From Flavobacterium sp. (GTDB lineage: Bacteria; Bacteroidota; Bacteroidia; Flavobacteriales; Flavobacteriaceae): a stretch of DNA of 64,000 nt. The stretch spans positions 2,979,699 through 3,043,698 of the forward strand of contig CP051546.1 of the NCBI GenBank assembly GCA_012837155.1, given 5' to 3'. Positions within the stretch are counted from its first letter, which is position 1. Each line of letters begins with the position of its first letter. The position numbers and the translations under genes were made by a program. Positions 39,249 through 48,370 of this stretch are shown in pieces. Below the pieces are notes generated by a model. It had not been told where the DNA came from and did not search any database. It saw only the letters and a program-made list of their open reading frames with translations.

Positions 39249-40289
39249 TTATTCATAATCAACTGTTTTTAACTGCTCATCATTCGCTATATCTCTAACC
39301 GCTGTTTTTCCCAAAATGCCTTCAAAATGTTCCGCTAAAATCTCCCCTGTTCCGGGACGTTTTACCCAGATATTCTCTTTGGTAAACACTTCCCCCCGTT
39401 TAATTGGAGCAATACTACATACCGTTGCAAAAGCAAAATCGATGGTAACCTGTTCTTCTTTGGCAGGTGCTTTTATGCCTCCTCGCATTTGCCAAATTTC
39501 ATTGGAACTAACAATCAATTCTTTTGTAGTATACTCATCCATACTACACACAATATCAGGACCAGTTCGGCTCATAGTATCGGTAAAATGCCGTTCTAAA
39601 ATACTCGCTCCCAAAGCAACAGCTCCTAAACAAGCATTATTATTTAAGGTATGATCACTCAAACCAAAAACCTTATCTGGAAAAGCATTATGCATTTCGA
39701 TCATTGCACCCAAACGAACTAAATGAATTGGGGTTGGATATAAATTAGTAGTATGCAAAAGTGCTACTGGAATAGTGTATTTATCAAATATAGCAACTGC
39801 TTTGCGAATACTTTCAATCGTATTCATCCCAGTACTCAAAATTACAGGTTTACCAAAAGAGGCAATATGTTCTAATAAAGGATAATTATTACATTCGCCA
39901 GAACCTATTTTATAGGCAGGAACATCAAATTTTCGTAATCGGTCAGCGGCAGCACGAGAAAAAGGGGTTGATATAAATAACATTCCTTTGCTTTCAACAT
40001 AGTTTTTGAGTTCCCATTCATCCGCTTCGTTAAGCGAACAACGTTCCATAATTTCATAAATGGAGACATCAGCATTACCCGGAATCACCTTTTTGGCGGC
40101 ACCACTCATTTCGTCTTCAACAATATGGGTCTGATGTTTGACCACTTCCACCCCAGCTCTATAAGCTGTATCAACCATTTCTTTGGCTACTTGCAAAGAG
40201 CCTTCGTGGTTGATGCCAATTTCGGCAATGACCAAGGGCGGGTAATCGAGTCCTATTTTTCTGCCTGCTATTTCTAGGTATGGGTTCAT
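39249..40289 (-). CDS. neuB: N-acetylneuraminate / legionaminate synthase NeuB
   Basis: This 346-residue protein has an N-terminal TIM-barrel ([76 protein letters not shown]) and a C-terminal SAF antifreeze-like domain ([20 protein letters not shown]). It condenses PEP with ManNAc or 2,4-diacetamido-trideoxymannose to give a nonulosonic acid. The first codons are duplicated about 123 bp upstream together with a hairpin repeat, leaving a decoy start MNPT-stop. It belongs with neuA and neuC. Confidence 0.92.
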   Translation of the reverse strand: MNPYLEIAGRKIGLDYPPLVIAEIGINHEGSLQVAKEMVDTAYRAGVEVVKHQTHIVEDEMSGAAKKVIPGNADVSIYEIMERCSLNEADEWELKNYVESKGMLFISTPFSRAAADRLRKFDVPAYKIGSGECNNYPLLEHIASFGKPVILSTGMNTIESIRKAVAIFDKYTIPVALLHTTNLYPTPIHLVRLGAMIEMHNAFPDKVFGLSDHTLNNNACLGAVALGASILERHFTDTMSRTGPDIVCSMDEYTTKELIVSSNEIWQMRGGIKAPAKEEQVTIDFAFATVCSIAPIKRGEVFTKENIWVKRPGTGEILAEHFEGILGKTAVRDIANDEQLKTVDYE

Positions 40290-40511
40290 ATTTAAATCTT
40301 TAAGTCTCTCGACTGCGCTCGAGATGACACTCTCGAGCTAACATTATTTCTTTTTCTAATACTAGTTGTCAGGTCGAACGCATCTGCCTGCTATTTCTAG
40401 GTAGGGTTCATATTTAAATCTTTAAGTCTCTCGACTGCGCTCGAGATGACACTCTCGAGCTAACATTATTTCTTTTTCTAATACTAGTTGTCAAACTTCG
40501 CTCAAGACGGG
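40262..40511. repeat. 123-bp tandem duplication with TCGA hairpins between neuB and neuA
   Basis: CTGCCTGCTATTTCTAGGTA occurs at 40261 and again at 40384, each followed by GTTCATATTTAAATCTTTAA and TCTCGACTGCGCTCGAGATG. The duplicate includes the 5' end of neuB. It is followed by another arm (ACTTCGCTCAAGACGGGC) that overlaps the neuA stop. Confidence 0.85.
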
Positions 40512-41204
40512 CTAAAGTCGAGACCCTCCTTTTTCCAACAAATACTCCGCATACTCCAAATCTTCTTGGGTATCGATATCAACATTAGCAAAAATAGAAT
40601 TTACTTCGAATGGAAAAGCGTTTTCTGAAATAATTTTGCTGTCATCTCGAGCGCAGTCGAGAGGCAAAATCAAAGAAGCCTTGCTGATGTACAATAATCC
40701 GTTTTCAAAATACAAAGGTTCTAAATCCTGGCTGCGTTGTCCAATTTCGTAATTGAATGGTATAAATTTATTCGCTTCTATTTTACCCAATTTATGCTGA
40801 TTTCGAGAAACCGTGAACAAACTGTCATAGTTTCCTTTTTGATACACTTCAAAAGCTTCGTGCAATAAACTTTGAGGTCGCAGCGGATTGGTCGCCTGCA
40901 ACAAAATCACATTTTCCACACCTTCTTCAATTGATTCTAAAACCTGTTTCAAAGCCGAAGCCGTAGGTTCTAAATCGCCAGATAAATGTTCGGGACGGTC
41001 GATTACTTGAGCGCCATAGTCAAGAGCTATTTTTTTGATGGCAACATCATCTGTCGAAACATAAATTTCATCAATAATAGCACTATTCGCTTTGGCGTAC
41101 AAAATACTATGGGCAATAAGTGGAATTCCTCCCAAAGACAAAATATTCTTATTGAGCAACCGCTTAGAACCGCCTCGGGCTGGTATGATAGCTATTGTTT
41201 TCAT
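40512..41204 (-). CDS. neuA: Acylneuraminate cytidylyltransferase NeuA with in-frame repeat insertion
   Basis: The N-terminus TIAIIPARGGSKRLLNKNIL is the CMP-sialic acid synthetase signature, then LLQATNPLRPQSLL and FANVDIDTQEDLEYAEYLL. It activates Neu5Ac or legionaminic acid with CTP. Between SKASLI and SKIISENAF lies LPLDCARDD, encoded by a TCGA-type repeat arm (40643-40668) inserted without breaking the frame. The stop codon and final residues GGSRL are likewise made by repeat sequence. The insertion lies near the C-terminal part, so activity could be kept. Confidence 0.9.
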   Translation of the reverse strand: MKTIAIIPARGGSKRLLNKNILSLGGIPLIAHSILYAKANSAIIDEIYVSTDDVAIKKIALDYGAQVIDRPEHLSGDLEPTASALKQVLESIEEGVENVILLQATNPLRPQSLLHEAFEVYQKGNYDSLFTVSRNQHKLGKIEANKFIPFNYEIGQRSQDLEPLYFENGLLYISKASLILPLDCARDDSKIISENAFPFEVNSIFANVDIDTQEDLEYAEYLLEKGGSRL

Positions 41205-41266
41205 GTGTTGCTATTTATTGATTTTTATCGGTCATATCTAATTGCTTCGTCTATTCGCTATCGCTC

Positions 41267-41298
41267 GGGTCGCATAGCATCATTGGTGTTTGCGACCC
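41267..41298. repeat. Inverted repeat between neuA and the AAA ATPase gene
   Basis: GGGTCGCA (41267-41274) pairs with TGCGACCC (41291-41298) across a 16-nt loop. There is no T run on either strand, so its role is unclear. Confidence 0.6.
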
Positions 41299-41323
41299 AA
41301 TTATGGTCCTGCTCATTTCATAG

Positions 41324-42484
41324 TTAAAATTCGATGTTTAAAAACTCCGATAATCCGCAAACCGTTATCTTTGGTGCTATTTCATACGAAACGGGAGCTG
41401 GTATTATCACATAGGTTTTTTGTGGGTTTACCACTTCCAAAGCACGATAAAACCCTTTGGACAATTTGGGTGCTGTCGAGGCTTTGCATTCAATAGCAAT
41501 GCGTTGATTCCCTTTTTCGAGAATCAAATCTATTTCGTCTCCAGTAGCCGTGCGATAAAAATAATAATTCCAATCGGGCATATTCACAATCACATTTTCG
41601 ACTACTACGCCTTCCCATGAAGCCCCAAATACAGGATTGCCTAATAAGGAATTAAAATCTGGAATGGCTAACAATTGATGTACTACCCCCGAATCCCGAA
41701 CAAATACTTTAGGCGATTTGACCAGTCGTTTCTTGACATTCGCTTCAAACGGAAGCAGGGTTCGCAAAATGAAAGTTTGTTCCAACAAATCGATGTATCT
41801 ACGAATGGTGGGATGTGTCAAACCTAAAGATTCTCCTAATTTAGAAAAATTAATCAACTGCCCTTGATTGTGGGCGCACATTACCAACAAACGTTTCAAT
41901 TGCAAAGCCGGAATTTGGAAACCCAATTGCGGAATATCTCTTTCGACAAATGTTTTGATGAAATTGGAACGCCAAATGGTGCTAAACCCATCGCTATCTG
42001 CCAAATAGCTATCCGGAAAACCTCCTCTTAACCAAAACGTATTCAAGTTAAAACCTGCTAATTGATCCAATTCGTTTAGGGTAAAAGGAGATAAATACAC
42101 CAAACCGATTCTACCTGCCAAACTCTCAGAGGTTTGCTGAATCAAATCTCGGGAGGCAGAACCCAACAAAATAAACTTTCCGTTCTGGCGATTTTTGTCC
42201 ACTACGCTTCTCAAAACCGAAAACAATTGAGGTGCTAATTGAATTTCGTCCAAACAAATTATTTTATCGGCATTGGATTCAAAGAAAAAACTAGACTGAT
42301 CTAGTTTACTCAAATCTGCATCATTCTGCAAATCTAAAAACAAGGAATCACCCCAATTTTGCGACAATCGTTTAATCAAAGTCGATTTACCGCATTGCCT
42401 AGGTCCTAAAACCGCAACAACCGGAAATATTTTAAGATACTGATTTATAGTACCCTCCAAGGTTCTTTGAATAAAATCGCGCAT
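41324..42484 (-). CDS. AAA ATPase with DUF4143 domain
   Basis: From the ATG at 42484 the protein has about 386 residues. It has Walker A VVAVLGPRQCGKSTLIKRL, Walker B IICLDEIQL, sensor FILLGSASRDLI, then a winged-helix segment and the C-terminal DUF4143 part with a PD-(D/E)xK-like core (GDEIDLILEKGNQRIAIECK). Function of this family is unknown, and it is common in accessory regions. Here it sits between neuA and IS copy C, interrupting the polysaccharide locus. Confidence 0.87.
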   Translation of the reverse strand: MRDFIQRTLEGTINQYLKIFPVVAVLGPRQCGKSTLIKRLSQNWGDSLFLDLQNDADLSKLDQSSFFFESNADKIICLDEIQLAPQLFSVLRSVVDKNRQNGKFILLGSASRDLIQQTSESLAGRIGLVYLSPFTLNELDQLAGFNLNTFWLRGGFPDSYLADSDGFSTIWRSNFIKTFVERDIPQLGFQIPALQLKRLLVMCAHNQGQLINFSKLGESLGLTHPTIRRYIDLLEQTFILRTLLPFEANVKKRLVKSPKVFVRDSGVVHQLLAIPDFNSLLGNPVFGASWEGVVVENVIVNMPDWNYYFYRTATGDEIDLILEKGNQRIAIECKASTAPKLSKGFYRALEVVNPQKTYVIIPAPVSYEIAPKITVCGLSEFLNIEF

Positions 42485-42569
42485 ATTGTAAATACTATTT
42501 TCAATTTGCAGTAAAATTACAAATAACAAGTGTAAAAAATAACATTTTAGCTGTTATTTACAATTAAAT

Positions 42570-44050
42570 AGTCATTCCTTAAAAACTCACTTTTTGAGTT
42601 TTTAGATTTTTTATCAAAAACACATTTGCAAAAATATGCATTAAAAATTCGAGACAAAGAATAAATTGTGCTTTGATATGGTTAAACCTCATTTTTAGAT
42701 TGTAACCAATACCTGCTAAAAGTGCATTATTAATATCTCCAGCCACGCCTTTGAGGAAATTTAATCCTAAAGCGTGGTTTCTTTTTAAATGGGATATTGT
42801 TGGTTCTATTGCCGCTCTGGCTCTAAATCTTTTTCGGGCAACGTCTTGTTTGTATCTTGATTTTTCTTTTGTGTTTTTTGGGATTACTATTTGTGTATTT
42901 TCAACTTGTGTGACACCTCTAAATCCTCTGTCTGTACTTGCTATTGTTGGTCTTGTACCTCCAATTTGCTCTCTAACTCGCTGGCTTTGTGCTAATGATT
43001 CTTCTAAGGTTTTGCTATCGTGAGGATTGCCTGAAAATCGTTTTATTGAGGTAATGACTCCTGTTTTTCGACCTCTTGTTACCGCTACTTTTGTTCCAAA
43101 TTCATACGCTTTATGAGCTTTCCCTTTTGCTATACAGGCTGTTTGAGGTTCGTGTAAACTGTATATTTTTTCCTTGCTGTTTCTTTCCTGAGTGAGTACT
43201 TTTTTGTAATTGCTAAATTCTGTTTCGTATTGTTTTAAAATTTCTTCAGGCAACTTGCGTTCCAATTCTCGAACGACTCGCTTACCAATGGTTCGCAACT
43301 TTTTTCGCGCCATTATAGCTTTCTTTTTTCGTTTGGGATGATGTCCAAAATAAGCATCCCGAAGATGTTGTTTGGCTACCCTTTTATAAGTTTGTCTTTG
43401 TTTAACTCCTTCTTTTTCAGCTATTTTTGTACAATTGTCAATTACCTTTTTAGCTAATTTGGCATCGGTTGGAAAAGTAATATTTTTTTCTTGAACAGTG
43501 GTGTCAATCTGAACTTCCTTTTCATTTTTCGCCTCTGGATGCAAGGCTACTGTTTGACTTAAAATAAATTCTAATCCTTTCTCTTTCAGTCTCTTTCTAA
43601 AATGAACAAACTCACTCGGGTCAAAAGGTTGCTTGTTTTGAAAAAAATATTCTCCTGTAAAATATTGCCAATAAGGGTTTTCTATCCAACGTTCAACTAC
43701 AGATTCATCACTCTCTTTAAACATCTCTTTTAACAGCAGTAAACCTGCTATTTTTCTAATCGGAATAGAGGGTCTTCCTTGCTCTGAATATAGGTTTTGG
43801 AACTCAAACTCCATTTTTGACCAATCAAGCTCCCCTGCGAGTTTTACCAAAGGATGCTCAAGGTTTATAAGATCTGTCAGCCTAGTCTGAAATAAATTTT
43901 GCTGAAAATTCGGTTTTATTTTACCTAACATATTGCCACTTTTTTATACCTAAATATACACTTTTTGGCAATTTAACTTAGTGTTTTTAAGTTGTTTTTA
44001 TCTACAAGTTATTAACAATCAATTTGTTGTGTCATATTTAAGGATTGACT
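42570..44050 (-). mobile_element. IS5-superfamily insertion sequence, copy C
   Basis: This 1481-bp element has the same ends as copy B and is flanked by AAAT on both sides (4-bp duplication). It differs from copy B by a few bases near the left promoter-like end (for example CAATTTAAC versus CAATTCAAC). Confidence 0.93.
42579..43931 (-). CDS. IS5-family DDE transposase, copy C (intact)
   Basis: 450 residues identical in translation to copy B, with intact DDE residues. Both intact copies face the same way inside the polysaccharide locus, about 5 kb apart, so recombination between them could delete neuA-neuB. Confidence 0.94.
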   Translation of the reverse strand: MLGKIKPNFQQNLFQTRLTDLINLEHPLVKLAGELDWSKMEFEFQNLYSEQGRPSIPIRKIAGLLLLKEMFKESDESVVERWIENPYWQYFTGEYFFQNKQPFDPSEFVHFRKRLKEKGLEFILSQTVALHPEAKNEKEVQIDTTVQEKNITFPTDAKLAKKVIDNCTKIAEKEGVKQRQTYKRVAKQHLRDAYFGHHPKRKKKAIMARKKLRTIGKRVVRELERKLPEEILKQYETEFSNYKKVLTQERNSKEKIYSLHEPQTACIAKGKAHKAYEFGTKVAVTRGRKTGVITSIKRFSGNPHDSKTLEESLAQSQRVREQIGGTRPTIASTDRGFRGVTQVENTQIVIPKNTKEKSRYKQDVARKRFRARAAIEPTISHLKRNHALGLNFLKGVAGDINNALLAGIGYNLKMRFNHIKAQFILCLEFLMHIFANVFLIKNLKTQKVSF

Positions 44051-44191
44051 AAATAATGTTTCCATAAAAAAAACAATAGCTTTTATTTTAAACATAACTA
44101 TTTTAAAATAAGTATTTTATATTCATAAAAACTAAAAATCGTGTAAATTGTAAATTATATTTTCAATTTACATATTTTTAAAATTAATTCT

Positions 44192-45099
44192 CTATTTTTC
44201 GGGCTTCCAATAAATTTTTGTCTCTGGCAGTTCGTTATACATCTCAAATTCTTTCTCCGTCAATCGATTGCTATTTTTTATAATTCGTGGAATGTTCCAA
44301 ACCAAATCCAACAAGGCTAAAACTATAGCCAGCAAAGCTTTAAAATCGCCTCTGAATACTTTTAACTTCAATTGCATCCAAAGCGAATATCCCATTTTCC
44401 TTGGAATACTTCGAAGAGGATAAAACAAGAAGAACAAATACCAACCCGAACGCAAAGAGCGTCTTAACCGAAGGATATAATCGGGTTTTTTTCTTCTGGC
44501 TTTTACATCCACCCTGTGATGAACCAATACTTCAGGAAAATAATGAATTTCCCAATTCTTTTTAAATAATTGATAGGACGCAAATTCTTCTTCTCCATAA
44601 AAACGAACCATGCAGGATAATTAGGTATATCGCGCCAAGCTTTCATTCGCCATACATGACCACATCCTACAAATCCTTGTACTTGATTTGATTTTTCATT
44701 AGAAACCGTTTCTTTAGGCTCTCCCAATCCCCAAAAAATACGTAAGGCAATCAAACCACAATTGGGGTGATTTTCAAAATATTCTCTTATCGATTCCAAT
44801 GAGTTATTGGTTACAAAATGAGCATCATCATCTAATGAAATGGCAAAATCTGATTTGGTTAAACCCAATAATCTGTTTCTGCTATAAATTAACCCCTTGC
44901 TTTCGGGGTTTTGAATCAATTGAATCTGGGGATATTCTTTTTTTAAAAATTCTGAAGTTCCGTCAGTAGATCCATCATCACAGATTATGCAAACTACTTC
45001 TTTCCTATTCAATAAATTTTGAATTTTACCTAACGTAAAAGACAAATCCCTTTTACGGTTTCTGGTGGTAATGAGAATAGAAAAAGTAGATTCAGACAT
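44192..45099 (-). CDS. GT2-family glycosyltransferase (one frameshift)
   Basis: GT-A start STFSILITTRNRKRDLSFTL, then CIICDDGSTDGTSEFL, DFAISLDDDAHFV (metal site) and GCGHVWRMKAWRDI. A missing T near 44608 (AWFVFYGEEEFASYQ expected) splits the C-terminal membrane-associated part (GWYLFFLFYPLRSIPRK). The gap of about 140 bp to IS copy C is very AT-rich and shows no gene. Confidence 0.87.
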
Positions 45100-45101
45100 T
45101 G

Positions 45102-46343
45102 CTAATTATGTTTCAAACCATTAATTACTTTTTTCATATTATCCGCTGACAAATACTCTTCCAAATCACTCCTGTTCAACAGCAAATTGTCTGGGCTTTG
45201 TTTCCATAACACATATAATTTTTGAATAAGTTCTGCTGTTTTTTCAACATCATCCACTTCTGCCCAATATTCATAATCATCGCCTAACAATCTCCTAGTT
45301 TCACTATAATAAGGTCCTAACAATAGAATCATTTTATTGGCTTCGACACAATGTGGAAACTTAGCAGGGAGAAATGGGCTAATTTCTGATTTTGATTCCA
45401 AAATGATGTTGACAGACACCTTTTTTTGCAACAAATATACTTCATCAAAAGTCACAGAATCATTAAATACATATATCTCGGGACTATTTTCTTGATACTC
45501 TTCAAGCATTTGAGTATGGTACGAAGCGGGGCCTAGCAGCAGTAACATAGCTTCTTTTTTTGCTTCTAGATTATGTTCTAAAAACAATTTAAATCCCTCT
45601 ATTAATCCTTCAGGAGAACGTTGTTTCATCAAATTCCCTGCATGCAATAAATTAAATTTAGTGACGTCAAAATAGTCTGGAAAAGTTAAATCCCGAACTT
45701 GACGTTTCGAATTTTGATGCGGAATTACCACTCCAGTTTTTACAAAATTAGGAAAATAACTAGACATCCATTCTTTGAGTAGTAAACTTGGAAATGCACT
45801 ATATTTGGCTTTTACGGAGACTTTTAAAAAAAAAGACTCTTTAATTTTATATCCTGGTTCCACCCAATTATAAGGTCGGGGATAATAATGAAATGGATAA
45901 GGGTCATGAATATACGCCATCCATTTATCATGTAATTTTGGCAATTTCATAACAGCGTAATGAGGTCTAAAACTAGCTCCCTTACTTAACGTCAGTACTA
46001 AATCAGGCTGAAACGTTTGCTTTTTTAATGCTCTGATAATACTATTGGTATCATTAAAAAAAGTAAAAGAAAAACCAAACAGTCGCTCTAAAAATGGAGC
46101 GGCATTTAAATTAAAATTTCTACTTAAAACTCTTTGCGTCCTGCTTAAAAAATACAAAGGACTGTATTTTATTTCTGGAATTGTATAACAAGAAACCCCT
46201 GATAATTCAATATTTTTCAATGTATAATGATACACCAAAACTTCAAAACCCGCTTCGACTAGATTATGGATTAGTGCCACATTGGCTTTAGAACCGCTAC
46301 TATCCTCGATGTCTATGGAATCTACTATTACTAGTATTTTCAT
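45102..46343 (-). CDS. GT4-like glycosyltransferase
   Basis: This 413-residue GT-B-like protein begins MKILVIVDSIDIEDSSGSKA. The C-terminal half has FNLLHAGNLMKQRSPEGLIE, and the usual E-x7-E is replaced by SEISPFLPAKFPHCVEANKM, seen in divergent GT4 members. Donor and acceptor are unknown. It is spaced 2-3 bp from both neighbours. Confidence 0.75.
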   Translation of the reverse strand: MKILVIVDSIDIEDSSGSKANVALIHNLVEAGFEVLVYHYTLKNIELSGVSCYTIPEIKYSPLYFLSRTQRVLSRNFNLNAAPFLERLFGFSFTFFNDTNSIIRALKKQTFQPDLVLTLSKGASFRPHYAVMKLPKLHDKWMAYIHDPYPFHYYPRPYNWVEPGYKIKESFFLKVSVKAKYSAFPSLLLKEWMSSYFPNFVKTGVVIPHQNSKRQVRDLTFPDYFDVTKFNLLHAGNLMKQRSPEGLIEGFKLFLEHNLEAKKEAMLLLLGPASYHTQMLEEYQENSPEIYVFNDSVTFDEVYLLQKKVSVNIILESKSEISPFLPAKFPHCVEANKMILLLGPYYSETRRLLGDDYEYWAEVDDVEKTAELIQKLYVLWKQSPDNLLLNRSDLEEYLSADNMKKVINGLKHN

Positions 46344-46344
46344 T

Positions 46345-47451
46345 TCAATTTTGTTTTAATAAATAATCCAAAATTTGTTTAGATGCATTTCCATTTCCAT
46401 AAGGATTTAACTGATTTTCAAAGTCAATAAAATTATCCAAAATATCATGAATGGTATTTACAATTTTTTTTCTATCAGTGCCCACCAACGTTGAAAATCC
46501 CGCTAACAATCCTTCAGGTCTTTCAGAAACAGTTCGGATTACTACAACAGGTTTCCCCAGTGATGGCGCTTCTTCCTGAATACCACCTGAATCAGTTACA
46601 ATCAAAAAGGATTGTTGCATCAACCAAACAAAAGCTGGATAGGAGACCGGTGCAATAAGGCGAATGTTTTTTTTATTGGTCAACATTTCATATACCACTT
46701 CCTTTACATTGGGATTCAAATGTACGGGATAAACAATAATAACATCGTCACGCTCAGAAATTGATAATAATGCTTCACAAAGTTGTTGCATACCTTTACC
46801 GAAGTTTTCTCGGCGATGACCAGTTACCAAGACTATTTTTTTATTAGCTGCAATCGTGCTTTTTAATTCCTCAATTTCAGAATTTGTATAATTGGCTGCT
46901 TCAATTTTATTAATCGTCCAAAACAAAGCATCAATAACTGTATTCCCTGTTTCGACAATAGTCTCTTGGGCGATTCCTTCATTCAATAAATTTTGTGTCG
47001 CTGCTACTGTAGGTGTAAAATGTATATCAGCAATTCGGCTAGTAATTTGGCGATTGATTTCTTCGGGAAAGGGAGCTTGCTTGTTGTAGGTTCGCAATCC
47101 TGACTCTACATGACCTACTTTTATCCCCAAATGAAAAGCGGCCAAAGCGACCATACAAGAGGTCGTTGTATCACCATGAACCAAAACCAAATCGGGTTTT
47201 TCTTGAATAAGAACCTCATCGATTTTAGAAAGAATCTTAGCACTCAAGTCATTTAAGGTTTGATTGGCTTGCATCAAATCGAGGTCATAATCGGGTACAA
47301 TCTCAAAAAAATCCAACACCTGATCCAACATTTCGCGGTGCTGTGCCGTGACACACACTTTAACATCAAACTTCTTTTTTTTAAGTTCGTGATACAATGG
47401 CGCCATTTTGATAGCTTCGGGACGGGTGCCGAAAACGATTAGAATTTTCAT
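46345..47451 (-). CDS. wecB: UDP-N-acetylglucosamine 2-epimerase, non-hydrolysing
   Basis: This 368-residue protein has GTRPEAIKMAPLYHELK (the WecB form), VHGDTTTSCMVALAAFHL, VESGLRTYNKQAPFPEEINR and TDSGGIQEEAPSLGKPVVVI. It makes UDP-ManNAc from UDP-GlcNAc in the cytosol. It differs clearly from the NeuC-type gene at 35132, so the locus holds two separate epimerase activities. The start ATG is probably overlapped by the TGA of the upstream GT2 gene. Confidence 0.93.
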   Translation of the reverse strand: MKILIVFGTRPEAIKMAPLYHELKKKKFDVKVCVTAQHREMLDQVLDFFEIVPDYDLDLMQANQTLNDLSAKILSKIDEVLIQEKPDLVLVHGDTTTSCMVALAAFHLGIKVGHVESGLRTYNKQAPFPEEINRQITSRIADIHFTPTVAATQNLLNEGIAQETIVETGNTVIDALFWTINKIEAANYTNSEIEELKSTIAANKKIVLVTGHRRENFGKGMQQLCEALLSISERDDVIIVYPVHLNPNVKEVVYEMLTNKKNIRLIAPVSYPAFVWLMQQSFLIVTDSGGIQEEAPSLGKPVVVIRTVSERPEGLLAGFSTLVGTDRKKIVNTIHDILDNFIDFENQLNPYGNGNASKQILDYLLKQN

Positions 47452-48370
47452 TGTTTAATCCTTTTCTAATTTTATAAATATGCAAACGCACTGGATATGT
47501 AATATAAAAAAGCTTCCATTTTAGTTTTTCAAATGTAGTCAAATCTAAGATATTTAAAATATTTTCGAATAAATTAAATTCCATAAAATCTTTTGATATA
47601 GTAATGAAATAACGTTTTAAAGTTGATGTGAGCAATTCTTTTTCCTTAAGATTTTTCACTACTAACAAAACCGCTTTCGTGTATGATGCTCTACGAACCA
47701 CATTATTTCTGTAAAACTCTCCCGTATTAGATTCAGGATGTTTTCTATTGTAGTACAAAACATTGTCAATTATTATTCCCTTGAAATTTTCGGCAATAAT
47801 ACTGCTGTAACATTCCCATTCTTCAGCATACAAAAGATTTTCGTTAAATCGTGTTTGATTAAAACATTGTTTTTTCCACAAGACCGTGCAAGAAGCCAAA
47901 CCTATTTTTTGAGTAACGACTTTTTCAATATCATCTCTAGAGAGGTTTTTTACTATTGCAATTGGTTTGCTTTCTATAATTGGCTTTTGCGCTTCAAAAG
48001 ACAACTTTTGATAATGACAAAAATCAACATTGTTTGTTTCAACAACTTCAAGACACATTTTTAAATTATCAGGATGTATAACATCATCATCATCAAAAAA
48101 AATAATATACTCTCCTTTGGCTAAATTCAATCCATAATTGCGGCAACCTGGCAATCCTTTTTGATAATTATCTGGACGTTTTAGAAACTGAAACCTAATG
48201 TCTTGTTCCAAAATTGGAGTTATAACATCCTTTGTATCGTCGGTTCCTCCATCGTCAATAATAAAACATTCCCAATCTAAGAATGTTTGATTTTGAATAG
48301 ATTGCAATGTTTCTTCAATAAAATGTGCTCTATTATAGGTTGCCAAGATTATTGATACTTTGTGGTTCAT
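47449..48370 (-). CDS. GT2-family glycosyltransferase (end affected by one indel)
   Basis: GT-A fold: KVSIILATYNRAHFIEETLQ, CFIIDDGGTDDTKDV, GCRNYGLNLAKGEYIIFFDD then DDVIHPDNL. As given, the frame runs 70 bp into wecB. Adding one A near 47463 gives a natural end RKRIKQ with TGA overlapping the wecB ATG. A 4-bp ATGA overlap also links it to the gene upstream. Confidence 0.85.
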
